Position numbers and translations under genes: made by a program. Below, piece by piece: positions 46,233-57,165 of a stretch of DNA of 64,000 nucleotides. Every line of letters starts with the position of its first letter. The first letter of the stretch is position 1. The stretch is taken from assembly GCA_963970005.1 (NCBI GenBank), contig CAXAMN010008446.1:655833-719832 (forward strand). The letters run 5' to 3'. The notes under the pieces are model-generated. The model saw only the letters and a list, made by a program, of their open reading frames with translations, was not told where the DNA came from and did not search any database. This DNA is from Durusdinium trenchii (taxonomy: Eukaryota; Sar; Dinophyceae; Suessiales; Symbiodiniaceae).

Positions 46233-46565
46233 TTGAGGGTCCCCGGCAGAAGAGTCTTTGAGACTGGCGAAGAGAGAACATGTGCATGGAGATGCGGAAA
46301 AACATGTGCACCTTCGGCAGGTAGAGAGAGAACATGTCGAGGAGAAGACATGTCGGAGCCAAAGGATTTCTGGTCCAAGCCCCACCTACAGTACGTGCAC
46401 AAACACATGTGGATGGAGGAATTCGAGCAAAAAGAACTCGATGGAACATGGTGGAACAGTTCCATTATCTTTCCATACCGTCATGATCAATCGGACGTCC
46501 CTTCCGTCAAGTTCAACTTGATACTTAAAAATATCTCTCCCTTTACCGTTGCGCCACCCCTGTGA
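46233..46565 (+). other. open frame on the plus strand, doubtful
   Basis: A 110-residue plus frame contains MSEPKDFWSKPHLQYVHKHM and WMEEFEQKELDGTWW, which looks more like protein than its antisense. It is the only such case against the array direction. Codon bias is weak. Confidence 0.2.
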
Positions 46566-46964
46566 CTGTCTCTTCTATCACAAGCAGCCCTCACTCTCTG
46601 GAAGCTCTCCAAGTGCAACAGCAACTGCCGCTTGGACCTGCATGTGCTTTCCACAAAAGAACGGCCCCCCTGATCTCAGCCCCAAGGGGAACGCTTGGGG
46701 AATGTTTTCTTGGGGATGATCTGGCCAAAAAAAAATGCTCTTGAAGTGGACTTACTTATGTGACGGGTGATGAACAACTAGGCCGGCTGGCCAATTTTCT
46801 GGCTTCCGGCTCACCATTGATCATCAACACGCGGGTTAAGAGTTGTTGTGTGCACGCGTGTCTGAGAGGATCCTTCTATATCCTTTTGGATGGTCCCGAC
46901 CGACCTAACCGAAGGCCGTTCAAAACAACAGATTCACCCCTTTTTGATGGTCATGGACGTTTTT

Positions 46965-47090
46965 CCCCAAACCCTGACCGGCACAGGGCCTCAGGACCGC
47001 GAGGGCAGCTGGAAGGAGCAGCTGTGGCTGCTGCCAGGCCACAATGAGATGATCCCATAACACCTGAGCAGCTTGAGGTTTAGCACTTCG
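46965..47090 (-). CDS. exon: WDHLIVAWQQP..LLLPAALAVL, end of TBC-like region
   Basis: The frame reads QAAQVLWDHLIVAWQQPQ, then LLLPAALAVLRPCAG. W-D-x-x-x followed by a P-x-x-L-x-x-x-L-A-V-L helix closes TBC domains. Confidence 0.5.
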
Positions 47091-50000
47091 AGGTGGTGTC
47101 CAGTGGAGATCCCAACAAAGGTTGAAGAGCCCTAGTTCGACTATCCCAGTTCGGAACCCCAGGTTAGGGTCCTCTAAGGCCACTTAACCCCTCTTGGTCT
47201 AGAATTAGTGTAGTTAAATCCTATACTAGGACCCACAGTCGGGGTGGTTAATGGACAACACTTAACCTCTTTTCAGGGCTATCAATAGACACCCCTGGCC
47301 CGGGTGTCCTGGTATGTGTGCGTGTAACAAGATGCCCTCCAAACTTGGACAACCTCCTGTTTGTAGAGGAAAATGGTCCTTTCCAGGCAAAATGGTCCTT
47401 TCCAGGGACTATGTTCTATTTTCTGCTTCCATGACTGAGTTGGAGGGAGAGTATGCATTCCCTAGGGGTCGAGTCGTGCCTTCTCAGGTAAGGAAGGAGA
47501 CACTGTCATGTAGGTGAGGAGGGTCCAGTCGTACCGAACCTGAGAAGGTATGACTGGATCCCTAGGGCTTCGCCCAACACAGCAGCCTGACTCAGATTCG
47601 AGAGCCATGGAGCCGCCTAGGTTCCCCTCTGCTAGACTGTGCACTAGACGGTATATGTTTGCCTTTGCGACCGTTGTGCATCGTGTTTCTTCACCTGTTT
47701 GAGAAACCACCTGGTTTTTTCCAGTCACGGCACAAGCCATGAAGACCGTGGCAACGAGCGGGACAACAAGCAGCTCACCTCATCAGGCCACGAGAAGAAG
47801 TGGACGGTCAAGGCGATGGTTGGACGGTCAAGGCGATGGTTGATCTGGAAAGTGAACCCACTAGTGATCCCCAAATGGATAAACACGGTTTCCAATACGT
47901 TTTTAGTGGGGATGATCTGTTTGGGGGTCTGTATGGTAGAACTAGAACTAGTAACTAGGCCATCCAAAAGGGTCAAGTGAAGATCCCTGAAGATCGATGA
48001 AGATCCATTGCAGGCCCTTTGGATGGTGGAAGTCTTTGAGATTTGGGCTCCATCTGTCCAAAGGTCTCGGATGAAGATCAGTGTTCCCAACTGATTCCCT
48101 AATTCGCAAGCAATCCCTCACGCGGCACGTGATGAAGGAAGTCCTTCACTCACCTGTGAAGTGAACACGAAGCAATGAAACCATGCGCAGTGGTTTCAAC
48201 CAAATGTTGGAAATCATACGACAGAGACACCCCACATCACCCCACAGTCTCCAGTCTCCTCCTATTCAGACTAAACGAATCAGACTCGTGGCCATGGGCT
48301 GCAGGAGCACTGGGAGATCGCCTGCCAGGATTTCCAAATGGGTCACCAATTCCAAGTCCCGCGTGCGCAACACCTGCGTGGCGCGTTGGAAGGCCTCAGG
48401 GTCGTCCTGGACGGCACGGAAGGAGCACTTGTGACGAGAGTTTTGAGACCTATGACATCCTCAAGCGCGTGGTGCTCCTTTTCCGAACAAGAACGAAAAG
48501 ATCATGAAGAGAAACATGTAAAAGTACAAAAGATCATGTCCTGTATCTCTCAAGTATAGTGGGTGGGTCCTCAAAAGACACCAAACACTTCCAGTCATAT
48601 GGCAAATTAACATTCATACACTGGGACTCACGAGCATGGAAGTGGAAAAGCTCCTAGAGCCTAGAGGAAAATCCTCCAACCAAAAACATGTTCCAGTCCT
48701 ACTGTAACTTCATCCCCCCCCAAAAAAAAGAAAAACAACACATTCTCCGTCTCAAAACGGTGCTCCGTCCCTCAAAGCAGAACCAAAACGCTGAAAAGAC
48801 ATGAAAAGACACCAACGGCGACGCACACGAGAACGAACACATGATCCCGGTTCACCGGTTCTCACGGTCCTCCAACGAAGGTGGCCAGTTCTGCAACACG
48901 GCAGCTGCCAGTTCGAAACTCCCCACCAGGTCGCTGGATAAGACCAAACCACCCAGCTGGGCAGCTGCCAGGGCTGCCTCTGGCAGCTGTTTCTGCGACT
49001 GATTGGGCCTTGGAGATGTGAATGCCGCCTCCGACCTTCTGGAAGATGAACATGTGGAAGATTCGTGGGGAAATATTTAGGACGATCATATGAACCATTT
49101 GAGGTCCTGCTGGTCCATCAATATAGATCATTTTAGATCAAAGCTCCCTCCGGATCGCCCCTCCGCCTTGGGATGTTTGACATCCAGTTCTGGCGAAGTA
49201 CTCAAACATTCATACAACACAAATCCTAACCCCTCCCGAAAACGAACTGTGGACCACGTGGCCTAAAAGGCTTCTATAGTCAAACATGCCCTTAGTACAA
49301 TGGTTGTTCGATGTTGTTTCGTAGAGGCAAGGCCAGGAATCCTATGGCAGTGGTTCTTCGCAGTCCGGGTTCCCACAGCGCCGAGGAGCCGCAGTGAAGG
49401 ACACCAGCCTCCCGGGTTCATCTGGTTCACCCGGTGTCGTGTCTTGAAGGACCCCATCTATGATAGAAGATTCTGGAACCTTGTTGGTGCTCCATGTCAG
49501 TCATCAGCTTGTTGGTGGTGAATGCATGTGAATGCCAATCTTCCAGCACTCAATCGCTCAACTTTGTGACCCAATGTGGCCACTGCGACTCAATGAGGCC
49601 AGTTCACCACCAGTTCACCGCCTTGAATGGTTGTTAATAGTTCCCAAGTGAGTGGATGTTCTGGGTACCCCTATCCTCTATCCTCCAAGTTCTGCACCCC
49701 TATCCTCCATGCACCCGGTGAGTCGATGTATGTGGGCAGGACCAAACGTGGCGGCCCCACTACTGGACGCGCCAAGCAGGGCGTTCAAACGAAAGTTGGA
49801 GAACACATGGAGCATCCTGGAGCAAATGAGCCCCCCCCCCAGGCCTCCTCGCCAAAACCTTGCTGTTAACATCATACATCATTTAACTGCCCGCATTTCG
49901 CTGCTGAGCCCCCACCCACAGGCCTAGGAGTTTCTGGAAGACCCGCTTGGTGGCCTTGCGTGGCTTTGGGAGTTCTGCCAGTGCGTCGAGCTCGTGGTCC

Positions 50001-53000
50001 TCGAGCTTCAGGCTCTTGAGCTTCTCCTTGGTCTTGTGAGATGGATTTTCCGAGATGCGCCACGAGTGCGTGCGCCCACCAGCACCCACCAGTGCTCGCT
50101 CGCTCGGGGCCAAGGGAAGAAATGGTGAATTTGAAACATCTGCTCCGCTCATGATGATCATGAGATGGAGTTGGGTCATAAACTGAGGAAACTACTGAGT
50201 TAATATGAAGGAATCACATGGGCTCAGGTTGGCTTCCGAAATAGCCTAGAGCTTTTGAGCGTTGAACTCGGGGGGGAGCATGGATTCACATGCGAAACGA
50301 CGGGTTCCCCATCTGTATAACCTCCGATCCCGACTCTGCTCTCACGCTTGGTTACAATCCTCGGGAGCTCAACAGGTCGATCTGACTTGTTGCCTGTTCT
50401 TTCCAACCTGCTGTTGGAATAGGCCCTTCCAGGGGTAACAAATTGGATTGGAGTTAACAAAATACCGTATATTATCTTTGCAATTCACTTCCATTTGCGA
50501 AATAATCTTATGTGGGTATTTCACAAAGCTGCCAATCATACTGTGCTATCATGGGCCGCCCACCTCTGACTCACACTCCATGAAGTGGAGAACTTTTTAA
50601 GGACCATGGCCACAAGCACCGCACCCCAAGCACCATGTCCATCCATGTCCCACATCATCCGTGACCAAACTTTTGAGCTCAACATCCACAATCTGCATAG
50701 ATCTGCATCTGAGCCTCATAAGCTTCTGCATGGTTCGGCAATCTCAGGAGCTTCTGCCAGCACCGCCCGCGCGACGCGCGCAGCGAGGCCGGGCCCGACC
50801 TCGCGCCGAAGGTGCCGTGGCGCTGCAGGAACGCGGCCAAGCGCGTCGACACGTCCGGCCTGGTGTCAACAAAGCTCGGAGGCAAACAAAGCATTCTCTC
50901 CGGGTGGCGACCACGGATTCCAAGGATTCCAAGCATCATTGATCATCATCATATTGATCATTGATCTACATATTGGTTGGAAGATGTTGGAAGATCAAAT
51001 CCCGAACCAACCAGTCTCCTCCTAAGGGACGACCAAATGCCAGGTCTTTCGCATCTGCAAGGGTCTTCTCCGAAGGCGAACCGAAGGCGACCAGGGTGGG
51101 TTGGTCTCGAAGAGGCGACCTGACCCTCCACATCTTCGGTTCTGCCATCTGGGCGTTCAAACGTCTCGTGCGTAACGTGCAGGGCGGGTTCAATCCAAAG
51201 TGCAAGTCCGAAAGTCCCGGTCTCCAGGGTCAGATCCTCATTGAGAACTCTCTCCCTCCCTCCCTCGCTCTCTCTCTCTCTCTCTCTGTTCACATGATTC
51301 ATCCGCGGCCGAGAGGGATGTTATGTTATACATGGCTTGGCCGGAGGATCTGGTCTCAGCATGTTCTGGACACCATGCTGACCAGCGCGCCATGTTCTGG
51401 ATAGCGCACCATCCACAAAATCAGAGACATGCGGAACTCCACTCAATCATCCTGATGCCATCTTGAATATTCTTTATGTACTACCTTTTAATACTAACAT
51501 GCTTTGACAGTCAGCCCACCCAAACACGACCTGTCTGGGACTGGAAGATATGCCGCCCCACCCCACCCCCGCCCCCGGCCAATATGGCGACTGGTGCGAC
51601 TGTGAGGGTGGATCCCAAACCATCCCTCTTGAGAGCTCCCGTACTGACTATAGAAAAGTCGCACCCATCAGTAGAGTGGGACTGGACCAAAGATGGACGG
51701 CATCAACCCAAAACACCGTCTAGATCGATCTAGTTAGTCTAGTTACAGTTACACCCAGCTGCTGGTTCAGTGGACGGGGTCGTGCAGGGCAAGTTCTTGG
51801 CCGGCGAGGCCGCGCTGAAGAAGCCTTGCCTCGGAGCAGAGTTGCTGCCCCCAAGAAGAATCCGATAGAACTGGGTTGCGCTTGGAGATGGCGCCACTTG
51901 ATGCTGAAAACCAAGCCCTATGAAACTCCGACAACCGACTCATAGACCCTTGCGGCACCAGTTGCTACGCAGAGTCAACTCCTTCACCTCCAAGCGTTGC
52001 ACCGGAACGCTGCCCGCTCCGCCCGCACGCTGCAGGAGCGCCACGGTGCGACGGTGCCGAACCACGGCGCCGTCGAGCGCGAGCAGCTTGCAGTGGGGCC
52101 ATGGAATCCGCCGCACCGAGCTAGACCTTGAAAGCTGGACAAGCAACACGCTTGGCGTCGCGAGGTTTCATCCTCGCGTGCCTAGGCCCTAATAGGGCTC
52201 CATATCCTTGGAAGGCAGGGTTTAGAGAAGTTTAGAGTCCCCCAAAATCCACCCTGACCACCTTCGAAACGGAGCTAGGCTGGGAGCTCTATCGCATGGT
52301 GCGCAGATGTGGCGGGGGCACGTGATGGGTTTTTGTGGGAGGTTCGAACAGAACAGAGCGAGGGGAACACACTCATGAACACAAATCCATACAAATCCCC
52401 ATACTATCATCATCCACATCAAATCGATGTTGTGGAGGTTCTTAACCTCTTGATTTCAGTTTCTAAACTCGTTCTCACAAGTTCTCCTCGGTCCTGCCGC
52501 CCTTCGCCCGGAGCCCGATCTTCCCAGACCTTCGCCATTCGCCCAGGCGGCTGGGGAGAGAGGGCAAGGACCTCGTCGCGACACAGGACAAAGAGCTCGT
52601 GGCCGTGCGCCACCAGTTGTGTCATGGGCTTCGACATCCTGGGTGAACCCGCGAAGGCGCCTTCGCGCCTTCACGTGTTATCCAGCACGGACGTCCGGGA
52701 CGCACGGCGTCTGTCACGAGCGTGTCGTTCGGCAAGTCATCCGGTAAGAAGCGACCAGGGTGAAATGGAGGAGAATGTCACTGAACCTGCAAAGTGGTGC
52801 TTCCTTTCGCAGGGCAAAAGACGTTCCCCTGGAGTCTTGACAAGTGGAATGTTCAAAATGATCTCGAGTACCACATACATTGCATTAGAAGCATAAACAA
52901 GCAAATTATACTATTAGTAGCACTACTAGTAGCCGTTTCTTCCGGGTCGCCCGTTCCGGTGAAGCTAAGGGTGGCTCTCTCTCTCTCTCTCTCTCTCCTC

Positions 53001-56000
53001 GCTGCTGTGCAGCTTTATCGTCCGATTTATTTTCACTGCCCCCTGTGAGTCAGGCATCTGCACCCTCTCCACGGCTGGGCTTAGCCTCGCGGGCCACACG
53101 AGCACGTAGTACTCCTCCCGCTTTCGAGCGGCGACACCCACCTGAAATCAGCCAGGGTGGTCGGTCTGGTTGAAAAATGTCTGATTTTCCAAAACGAGGC
53201 CCAAAAGATTTAACTTTAAATTATATACCGAATTTTTGCCCGATAGTGGGGGGACACTAGTTTCTAACATTCACTTCACTTAGTTTCAGCAACAAGGCTG
53301 AAGCCTACCGTCCACAAAGCTCCAACATTGGCCCCCCTCATGATATCAGCAAATCCCATGGAATTTTAGTCGCGGCTGTGCCGAGATGCACCAAGGTAAG
53401 GACTTAAGGCTGCTCCACTCTACCATGCAAGGATCTAAATTATGATTTCGTGCTAGCCGAGTCTTCGTGTTCCAAGACTTCTCCCACGCAAAACTAAAAC
53501 GATTTTCAGTGATGGGCTAGTCACACAACTTCCAGACCAACCAACCCTTTCAGCAGTTCCGGACCAGCCAAACCCCAAAAACTGGTTCTATTGGTAAATA
53601 TGGCCAACCTGTTACAGGTTTCAAGCCCTTCACACCCCCAAAAGCCGGTTTATTTCAACACCAAGGCTCCACTGTGTCCCCGATGGCCAGCTGTGCCAAA
53701 CAGGAGGGCGGCACGTCATCCAGGCGGGGAACCATGGCTTCAGCCACCAGACTGGCCGCGGGCGTGGACCACAAAGACCACCTGTGGCGTGGGAGCCAAG
53801 GCGAGCGTTGACAAGGAGCACCCTGCAGAGTAGGTAAGGATGAGTTGAAAGCTAAGGAGTCAGTCGGAGCCAGGAGATGAAACATCAAGGGATTCACCAA
53901 ATGAGGAGGTGGCCGGATCAAAAACATGAGGTGGTATGGGGAGGTTCTTGTGCAGAGTGGGAAGACCATACCCCAACCTGGGAAGCTGCTTCGATGTCGC
54001 TACTCTTGAACCGATGTTTGGATGGGCGGTTGCTAGAGTAGCCTTATTAATCTAGACTGTCTAGACTCTTGATTCATAAGCCGCCCATTAGGAGCGTACA
54101 CCCCCTTCATATTATGGAAGGTTGAAATATGTTGAAGTATAATCAAATATTTAAACGTCGACATTGAGCTTCAACGACCTGGTCGACCTCCTTCGAGCGG
54201 ATTTCTGCGCAAGCATTCCGCCCCCTTCTGATTCACCTCAGGGGCTCTGAGCCACACATGGCACCATCAGGACTTAGCTCTGAGCCACACCGCACACAGC
54301 TCACTAGAAGTGGGCGGCCCAACCCACAGAATCCGATTTAGCCGTAAGCCGGTAAGCTACCAGAGTTCCTAGATCGACATGTGGATCTGCAGTTCCATGT
54401 CTGCCTATCCCAAACACTCCATGGGACTGCCATATATGCCGCCCCATTGACCCCTCTGGCACCACCCCAATGTAGGTATATATGCCATACATGGAGTGTC
54501 TGTGTATTGGACAGGTGCCCAGAACATCCACTCACTTACAGAACTAAAACAATACTTTCTGGCCCCTTTTTGGAGTGGAAACCCTGGAATCCACAGAGGT
54601 GTAACATCTCGATGTGAAGGAAACTAGTCTTCTAGTAGACCATGTTCCACTAGCCTCCACTGACCTGTGGGACTGGTAGGGTAAAGCCTACCAGTCCAGC
54701 TGCAATGCAAGCACGTGAGCCATGCGAGGATCCACTCCCTTTCCATGTGAGGTCTTAGTCAGCGTGTAGTTCTGATGTGTCCAACGAGTCGCTGCCCGAG
54801 TGCGTCCGCCTCAAATGTCCTTGCACGTCGTGGTACAAAGCGCCCACCTGGTGCGCTTGGTCTCGCGGTCAGATGGGTTGAGACCGAACGCCCCAAACGC
54901 AAATCCCGCACCCAAAAAGATCCCCCAAAGAGGGCCTAAGGTTAGGAGATCCGGTGTGTTTGCATCATCTAATTAATGGCGCCATGGGTCAAAACCAGGA
55001 TATATAGTATTTCGGTCGGCCTACCTGGAAGGTCAAGCTACATGGTGCGACCGGGCTCCAGGTTTATTTGACCCACCCCCAAATCACAGCAGGATTCACG
55101 AGGATCACTTCACCAACATCCAGGCACCGCCCAGGGCCGCGGTCCTGCTGCCCATCGCTCGTCAGGTTGGCCGCCACCAAATGCGAGGCCACAATGCGAC
55201 GGTGCAGAGTCCAGCTCCCAACCTGGACAACCCTTAGGGCTCCAGTTGTACCTCTGAAACGAAGGTATGACTGGACCCGGATGGGAAACGGATTCTTCAG
55301 TCCTCACGGACGCCCTGGGCGCCCAAGCGAACGGTGATGTTTTGGGGATTCAAAGCGCAACGCAATCCCAAGTTGCGCACCTCATCTGACTGGAACCTAT
55401 ATGTGTATCATTTCATATCCAAATTACTTTCACTTTCATCTGGCTCGAAATCAGGGTCGTATCCAGATAACCAAAAAAACAAATGATCAGCCTCCCACAG
55501 CAGCAGCCGGTCGCGGCTCAAGGTCGTTGCCCAATTCTCTGAGGCAGCTGCGAAGGTGACCGGCTCCTGTGGGAGCTTTCTAGCTTTGAAGGCATACATC
55601 CCAATCAAATCTCTCCCTATGTATAATATATATAATAAATCCACATCAATCTGCACTACATCAAATCCACATAAATCCACAATCCTCTCTCTCTCTCTCT
55701 CTCTCTCTGGCCGTCACGCCCAATAGAAGCGGTGAAACATCTGTGGCATGCGGAGCCTTGCGGAGCCCGGTGGCCCCCACGATCTCCGCATCGACGTGGT
55801 CCGACAGAACTCCCACAGAGTCCATCAATAAACCATCCTTCATTGATCCATGGTTTCATCCATTATCCACCATTGACCCATAATTATACACCATAATCTC
55901 AAAATTATGATATATAACCATTGATAACCCCATGTTTACACATTTATCAGAATTTATTGGGTATGATGAGATGCCTCCATCACGGGGCGGTCCCAGCGCA

Positions 56001-57165
56001 ACTTCGAGGCGTCCGCATGCGCCTGGTGCTGCAGCAGCGTGGTGCGCAGTGGGCGGCGGTGGAGGCTCTGGGCGTCAAGGACGCGGACCTTGTGCTGCAC
56101 GGAGAACAGGAGCTCTCCAGCACCTTGTGCTGCGCAGGGTGGCGAAGTGTGTGGTACAAGTCGTGCTTTTGTGTATTAAGGATTGATGATCCGATGTTCA
56201 ATGAGAACATCATCTACCTCCTTGGTGTCATGATCAATCCTGGACAGTAATGTAGACTCTTGATTTATAAGCCCTCCCATGTGAAGAGAGAGGTTTTTAC
56301 AATCCAAATGGGAGGGTTGATTACTCAAGATTCTACATTATATAGATCAGTCTTTAGCACAGTGCTTTAGCAGGTGCAAACAGTGGGACGATCTGAGAGG
56401 CCCTCTAAATTGGAAACAGCGTTGGAAGTTGATGGTGAGATGCCGCACCAGTGCCTGGATGCCATCACTGGAATGTAGAGGTGCAATGTGAATGTCGGGG
56501 CAGGAGCGATCAGCATCATTGCGTCCATCCGCTATATCCTATATAATATACATCTATATACACATATTTAATCATAGTTAATATTGGAAAAGCAGAAGGA
56601 CACCAGCCACCAGCAAAGCACACGCAAAACCAAGTAAAACACACTCTACAATGGCTCCCTCGTTCCAAGCAGCGGCTGGTCTCATCCCCTTTTTTCCGGA
56701 CATCCCGCCGAGCCACGCACGAAGCAAAGAGCACCACTGAAGGGCGCCTCTTGCCAAAGGCGCACGCGCTCACGGCGCTTCAGGTCAAAGATGTACAAAC
56801 CTGGTAGCGGAATTGGAGGGCCAAGTCGTCTTGTGAGGAGATGTGACATGAGACGCGAGACATGGAATTCCAGAAGGTCTTAGAGTGAGTTAGAGTGAGG
56901 AGGTTTTCTATGGTTCACAGTTCTCATATGTTCTCATCGTTTTTTCGTTGTGATGTTGACCTACCAGCTGGAGTTCAAACAAAGAAGTCAACATGACCAT
57001 ATCGTTGTGGCATCTCCACGGGAAATGTTTGGCAATCCTTCATGTCATCCGTCCCTGCACCTCCATGACAATCCACCGCCGCTGCAGTCTCACCCTGAAG
57101 TGCAATCCGCTGCAGCGTCGGCAGCTGTTCGCAAGGCTCGCACGGGCTCTCCATGAGCAAAGTGA
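46965..57165 (-). CDS. gene B: propeller plus TBC-like protein, TBC1D31/WDR67-like (span)
   Basis: About seventeen minus-strand exons are listed separately. The first half looks like WD40-type blades (GLYIFDLKRRERVRLW, LFSVQHKVRVLDAQSL, AAASENWATTLSRDRLLLWE, LVAHGHELFVLCRDEVLALS). The second half matches, in order, the C-terminal TBC region of TBC1D31: CWQKLLRLPNHAEAYEAQ, then SFELAAAVLQNW, then DLELVTHLEILAGDLP, then WDHLIVAWQQPQLLLPAALA. TBC1D31 is a centriolar-satellite protein with WD40 repeats and a degenerate TBC domain. A basal-body or flagellar role here is inferred. The TBC catalytic R and Q fingers were not seen. Confidence 0.45.
47214..47300. repeat. dispersed repeat, copy 2
   Basis: Partner of 31889-31970; it has the same TACTAGGACCCACA start and TATCAATAGACA end. 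Confidence 0.85.
47461..47567. repeat. family 1 element
   Basis: CCTAGGGGTCGAGTCGTGCC and its inverted end GGTATGACTGGATCCCTAGG, with an inner GTCCAGTCGTACC. Confidence 0.85.
47801..47841. repeat. 20 bp tandem duplication
   Basis: GGACGGTCAAGGCGATGGTT occurs twice in direct succession. Confidence 0.95.
48275..48455 (-). CDS. exon of TBC-like region, gene B
   Basis: The frame reads RAVQDDPEAFQRATQVLRT, then RDLELVTHLEILAGDLPVLL. It fits the L-x-x-H-L-x-x-x-x-x-x-P helix pair of TBC domains. It ends near QPMATSL. Confidence 0.55.
48866..48992 (-). CDS. exon of TBC-like region, both splice sites
   Basis: The acceptor GTCGCAG precedes 48992 and the donor GTGAGAACC follows 48866. The frame reads KQLPEAALAAAQLGGLVLSS, then DLVGSFELAAAVLQNW. 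F-E-x-x-A-x-x-x-x-N-W is the pattern I associate with TBC1D31. Confidence 0.6.
49910..50145 (-). CDS. exon, gene B
   Basis: The frame reads SPFLPLAPSERALVGAGGR, then THSWRISENPSHKTKEKLKS, then LAELPKPRKATKRVFQKLLG. It is lysine-rich and helical. Confidence 0.55.
50705..50878 (-). CDS. exon: CWQKLLRLPNHAEAYEAQ, start of TBC-like region
   Basis: The frame reads SFVDTRPDVSTRLAAFLQRH, then RGRCWQKLLRLPNHAEAYEA. R-x-x-x-W-x-x-L-L-x-L-P-x-N-x-x-A-Y is the opening of TBC1D31-type TBC domains. Confidence 0.6.
50985..51205 (-). CDS. exon, gene B
   Basis: The frame reads NPPCTLRTRRLNAQMAEPKM, then LVAFGSPSEKTLADAKDLAF, then DWLVRDLIFQHLP. It links the propeller to the TBC-like region. Confidence 0.55.
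51249..51287. repeat. CT microsatellite
   Basis: Pyrimidine tract on the plus strand, directly upstream (minus sense) of the exon at 50985. Confidence 0.9.
51770..51935 (-). CDS. exon, gene B
   Basis: The frame reads RLSEFHRAWFSASSGAISKR, then QQLCSEARLLQRGLAGQEL. It meets a stop near 51767, so a donor must lie just before it, or the frame call is wrong at its end. Confidence 0.5.
51955..52145 (-). CDS. exon: propeller-like, gene B
   Basis: The frame reads VRRIPWPHCKLLALDGAVVR, then HRRTVALLQRAGGAGSVPVQ, then LEVKELTLRSNW. Third positions are strongly G or C. Confidence 0.55.
52490..52655 (-). CDS. exon: propeller-like, gene B
   Basis: The frame reads QLVAHGHELFVLCRDEVLAL, then SPQPPGRMAKVWEDRAPGEG. 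The V-A-H-G-x-x-L-F-V-L strand pattern resembles a WD40 or related blade. Confidence 0.6.
52975..52997. repeat. CT microsatellite
   Basis: Pure CT run just downstream, in minus sense, of the exon at 53037. Confidence 0.95.
53037..53141 (-). CDS. exon, gene B, both splice sites
   Basis: The acceptor ATTTCAG precedes 53141 and the donor GTGAAA follows 53037, giving exactly 35 codons. The frame reads VGVAARKREEYYVLVWPARL, then SPAVERVQMPDSQGA. Confidence 0.65.
53664..53800 (-). CDS. exon, gene B
   Basis: The minus frame reads STPAASLVAEAMVPRLDDVP, then CLAQLAIGDTVEPW, before a GTGTTG donor. A plus frame is also open (RGTMASATRLAAGVDHKDH). Context favours minus. Confidence 0.4.
54042..54094. 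repeat. half copy of the 56249 foldback element
   Basis: CTAGACTCTTGATTCATAAG then CCGCCCATTAGG matches the left arm at 56249. Confidence 0.65.
54408..54506. repeat. family 2 hairpin element
   Basis: CCCAAACACTCCATGGGACT and CATACATGGAGTGTCTG ends, with the TCTGGCACCACCCCAATG centre. Confidence 0.85.
55080..55222 (-). CDS. exon: propeller-like, gene B
   Basis: The acceptor TGTCCAG precedes 55222. The frame reads VGSWTLHRRIVASHLVAANL, then TSDGQQDRGPGRCLDVGE. A family 1 element begins eight bases into the upstream intron. Confidence 0.6.
55231..55280. repeat. family 1 element adjoining an exon
   Basis: CTTAGGGCTCCAGTTGTACC followed by GGTATGACTGGACCC; it lies directly before the acceptor at 55223. 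Confidence 0.8.
55428..55595 (-). CDS. exon: propeller-like, gene B
   Basis: The donor GTAATTTGG starts at 55427. The frame reads RKLPQEPVTFAAASENWATT, then LSRDRLLLWEADHLFFWLSG, ending in an acidic tail DPDFEPDESE. S-x-x-W-A-x-x-L-S-R-D-x-x-L-L-L-W is a typical WD40 blade end. Confidence 0.65.
55685..55708. repeat. CT microsatellite
   Basis: Twelve CT units, nine bases inside the intron after the exon at 55718. Confidence 0.95.
55718..55835 (-). CDS. exon, gene B
   Basis: The donor GTGACGG starts at 55717. The frame reads DGLLMDSVGVLSDHVDAEIV, then GATGLRKAPHATDVSPLLL. Confidence 0.6.
55975..56155 (-). CDS. exon: propeller-like, gene B
   Basis: The frame reads GELLFSVQHKVRVLDAQSLH, then RRPLRTTLLQHQAHADASKL. 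By hand count about 90 percent of codons end in G or C, clearly above the open plus frame. Confidence 0.6.
56249..56341. repeat. foldback element, ~32 bp arms
   Basis: AATGTAGACTCTTGATTTAT through CCCTCCCAT is mirrored by ATGGGAGGGTTGATTACTCA through TCTACATT. Confidence 0.9.
56690..56800 (-). CDS. exon: first propeller-like blade, gene B
   Basis: The acceptor CTACCAG precedes 56800. The frame reads LYIFDLKRRERVRLWQEAPF, then SGALCFVRGSAGCPEK. The donor is probably the GTCCGG near 56700 or a non-canonical site. Confidence 0.6.
57094..57165 (-). CDS. possible first exon of gene B
   Basis: The donor GTGAGACTG starts at 57093. The frame reads MESPCEPCEQLPTLQRIALQ, with a possible start Met. 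Another frame (HGEPVRALRTAADAAADC) is also open. Confidence 0.35.
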
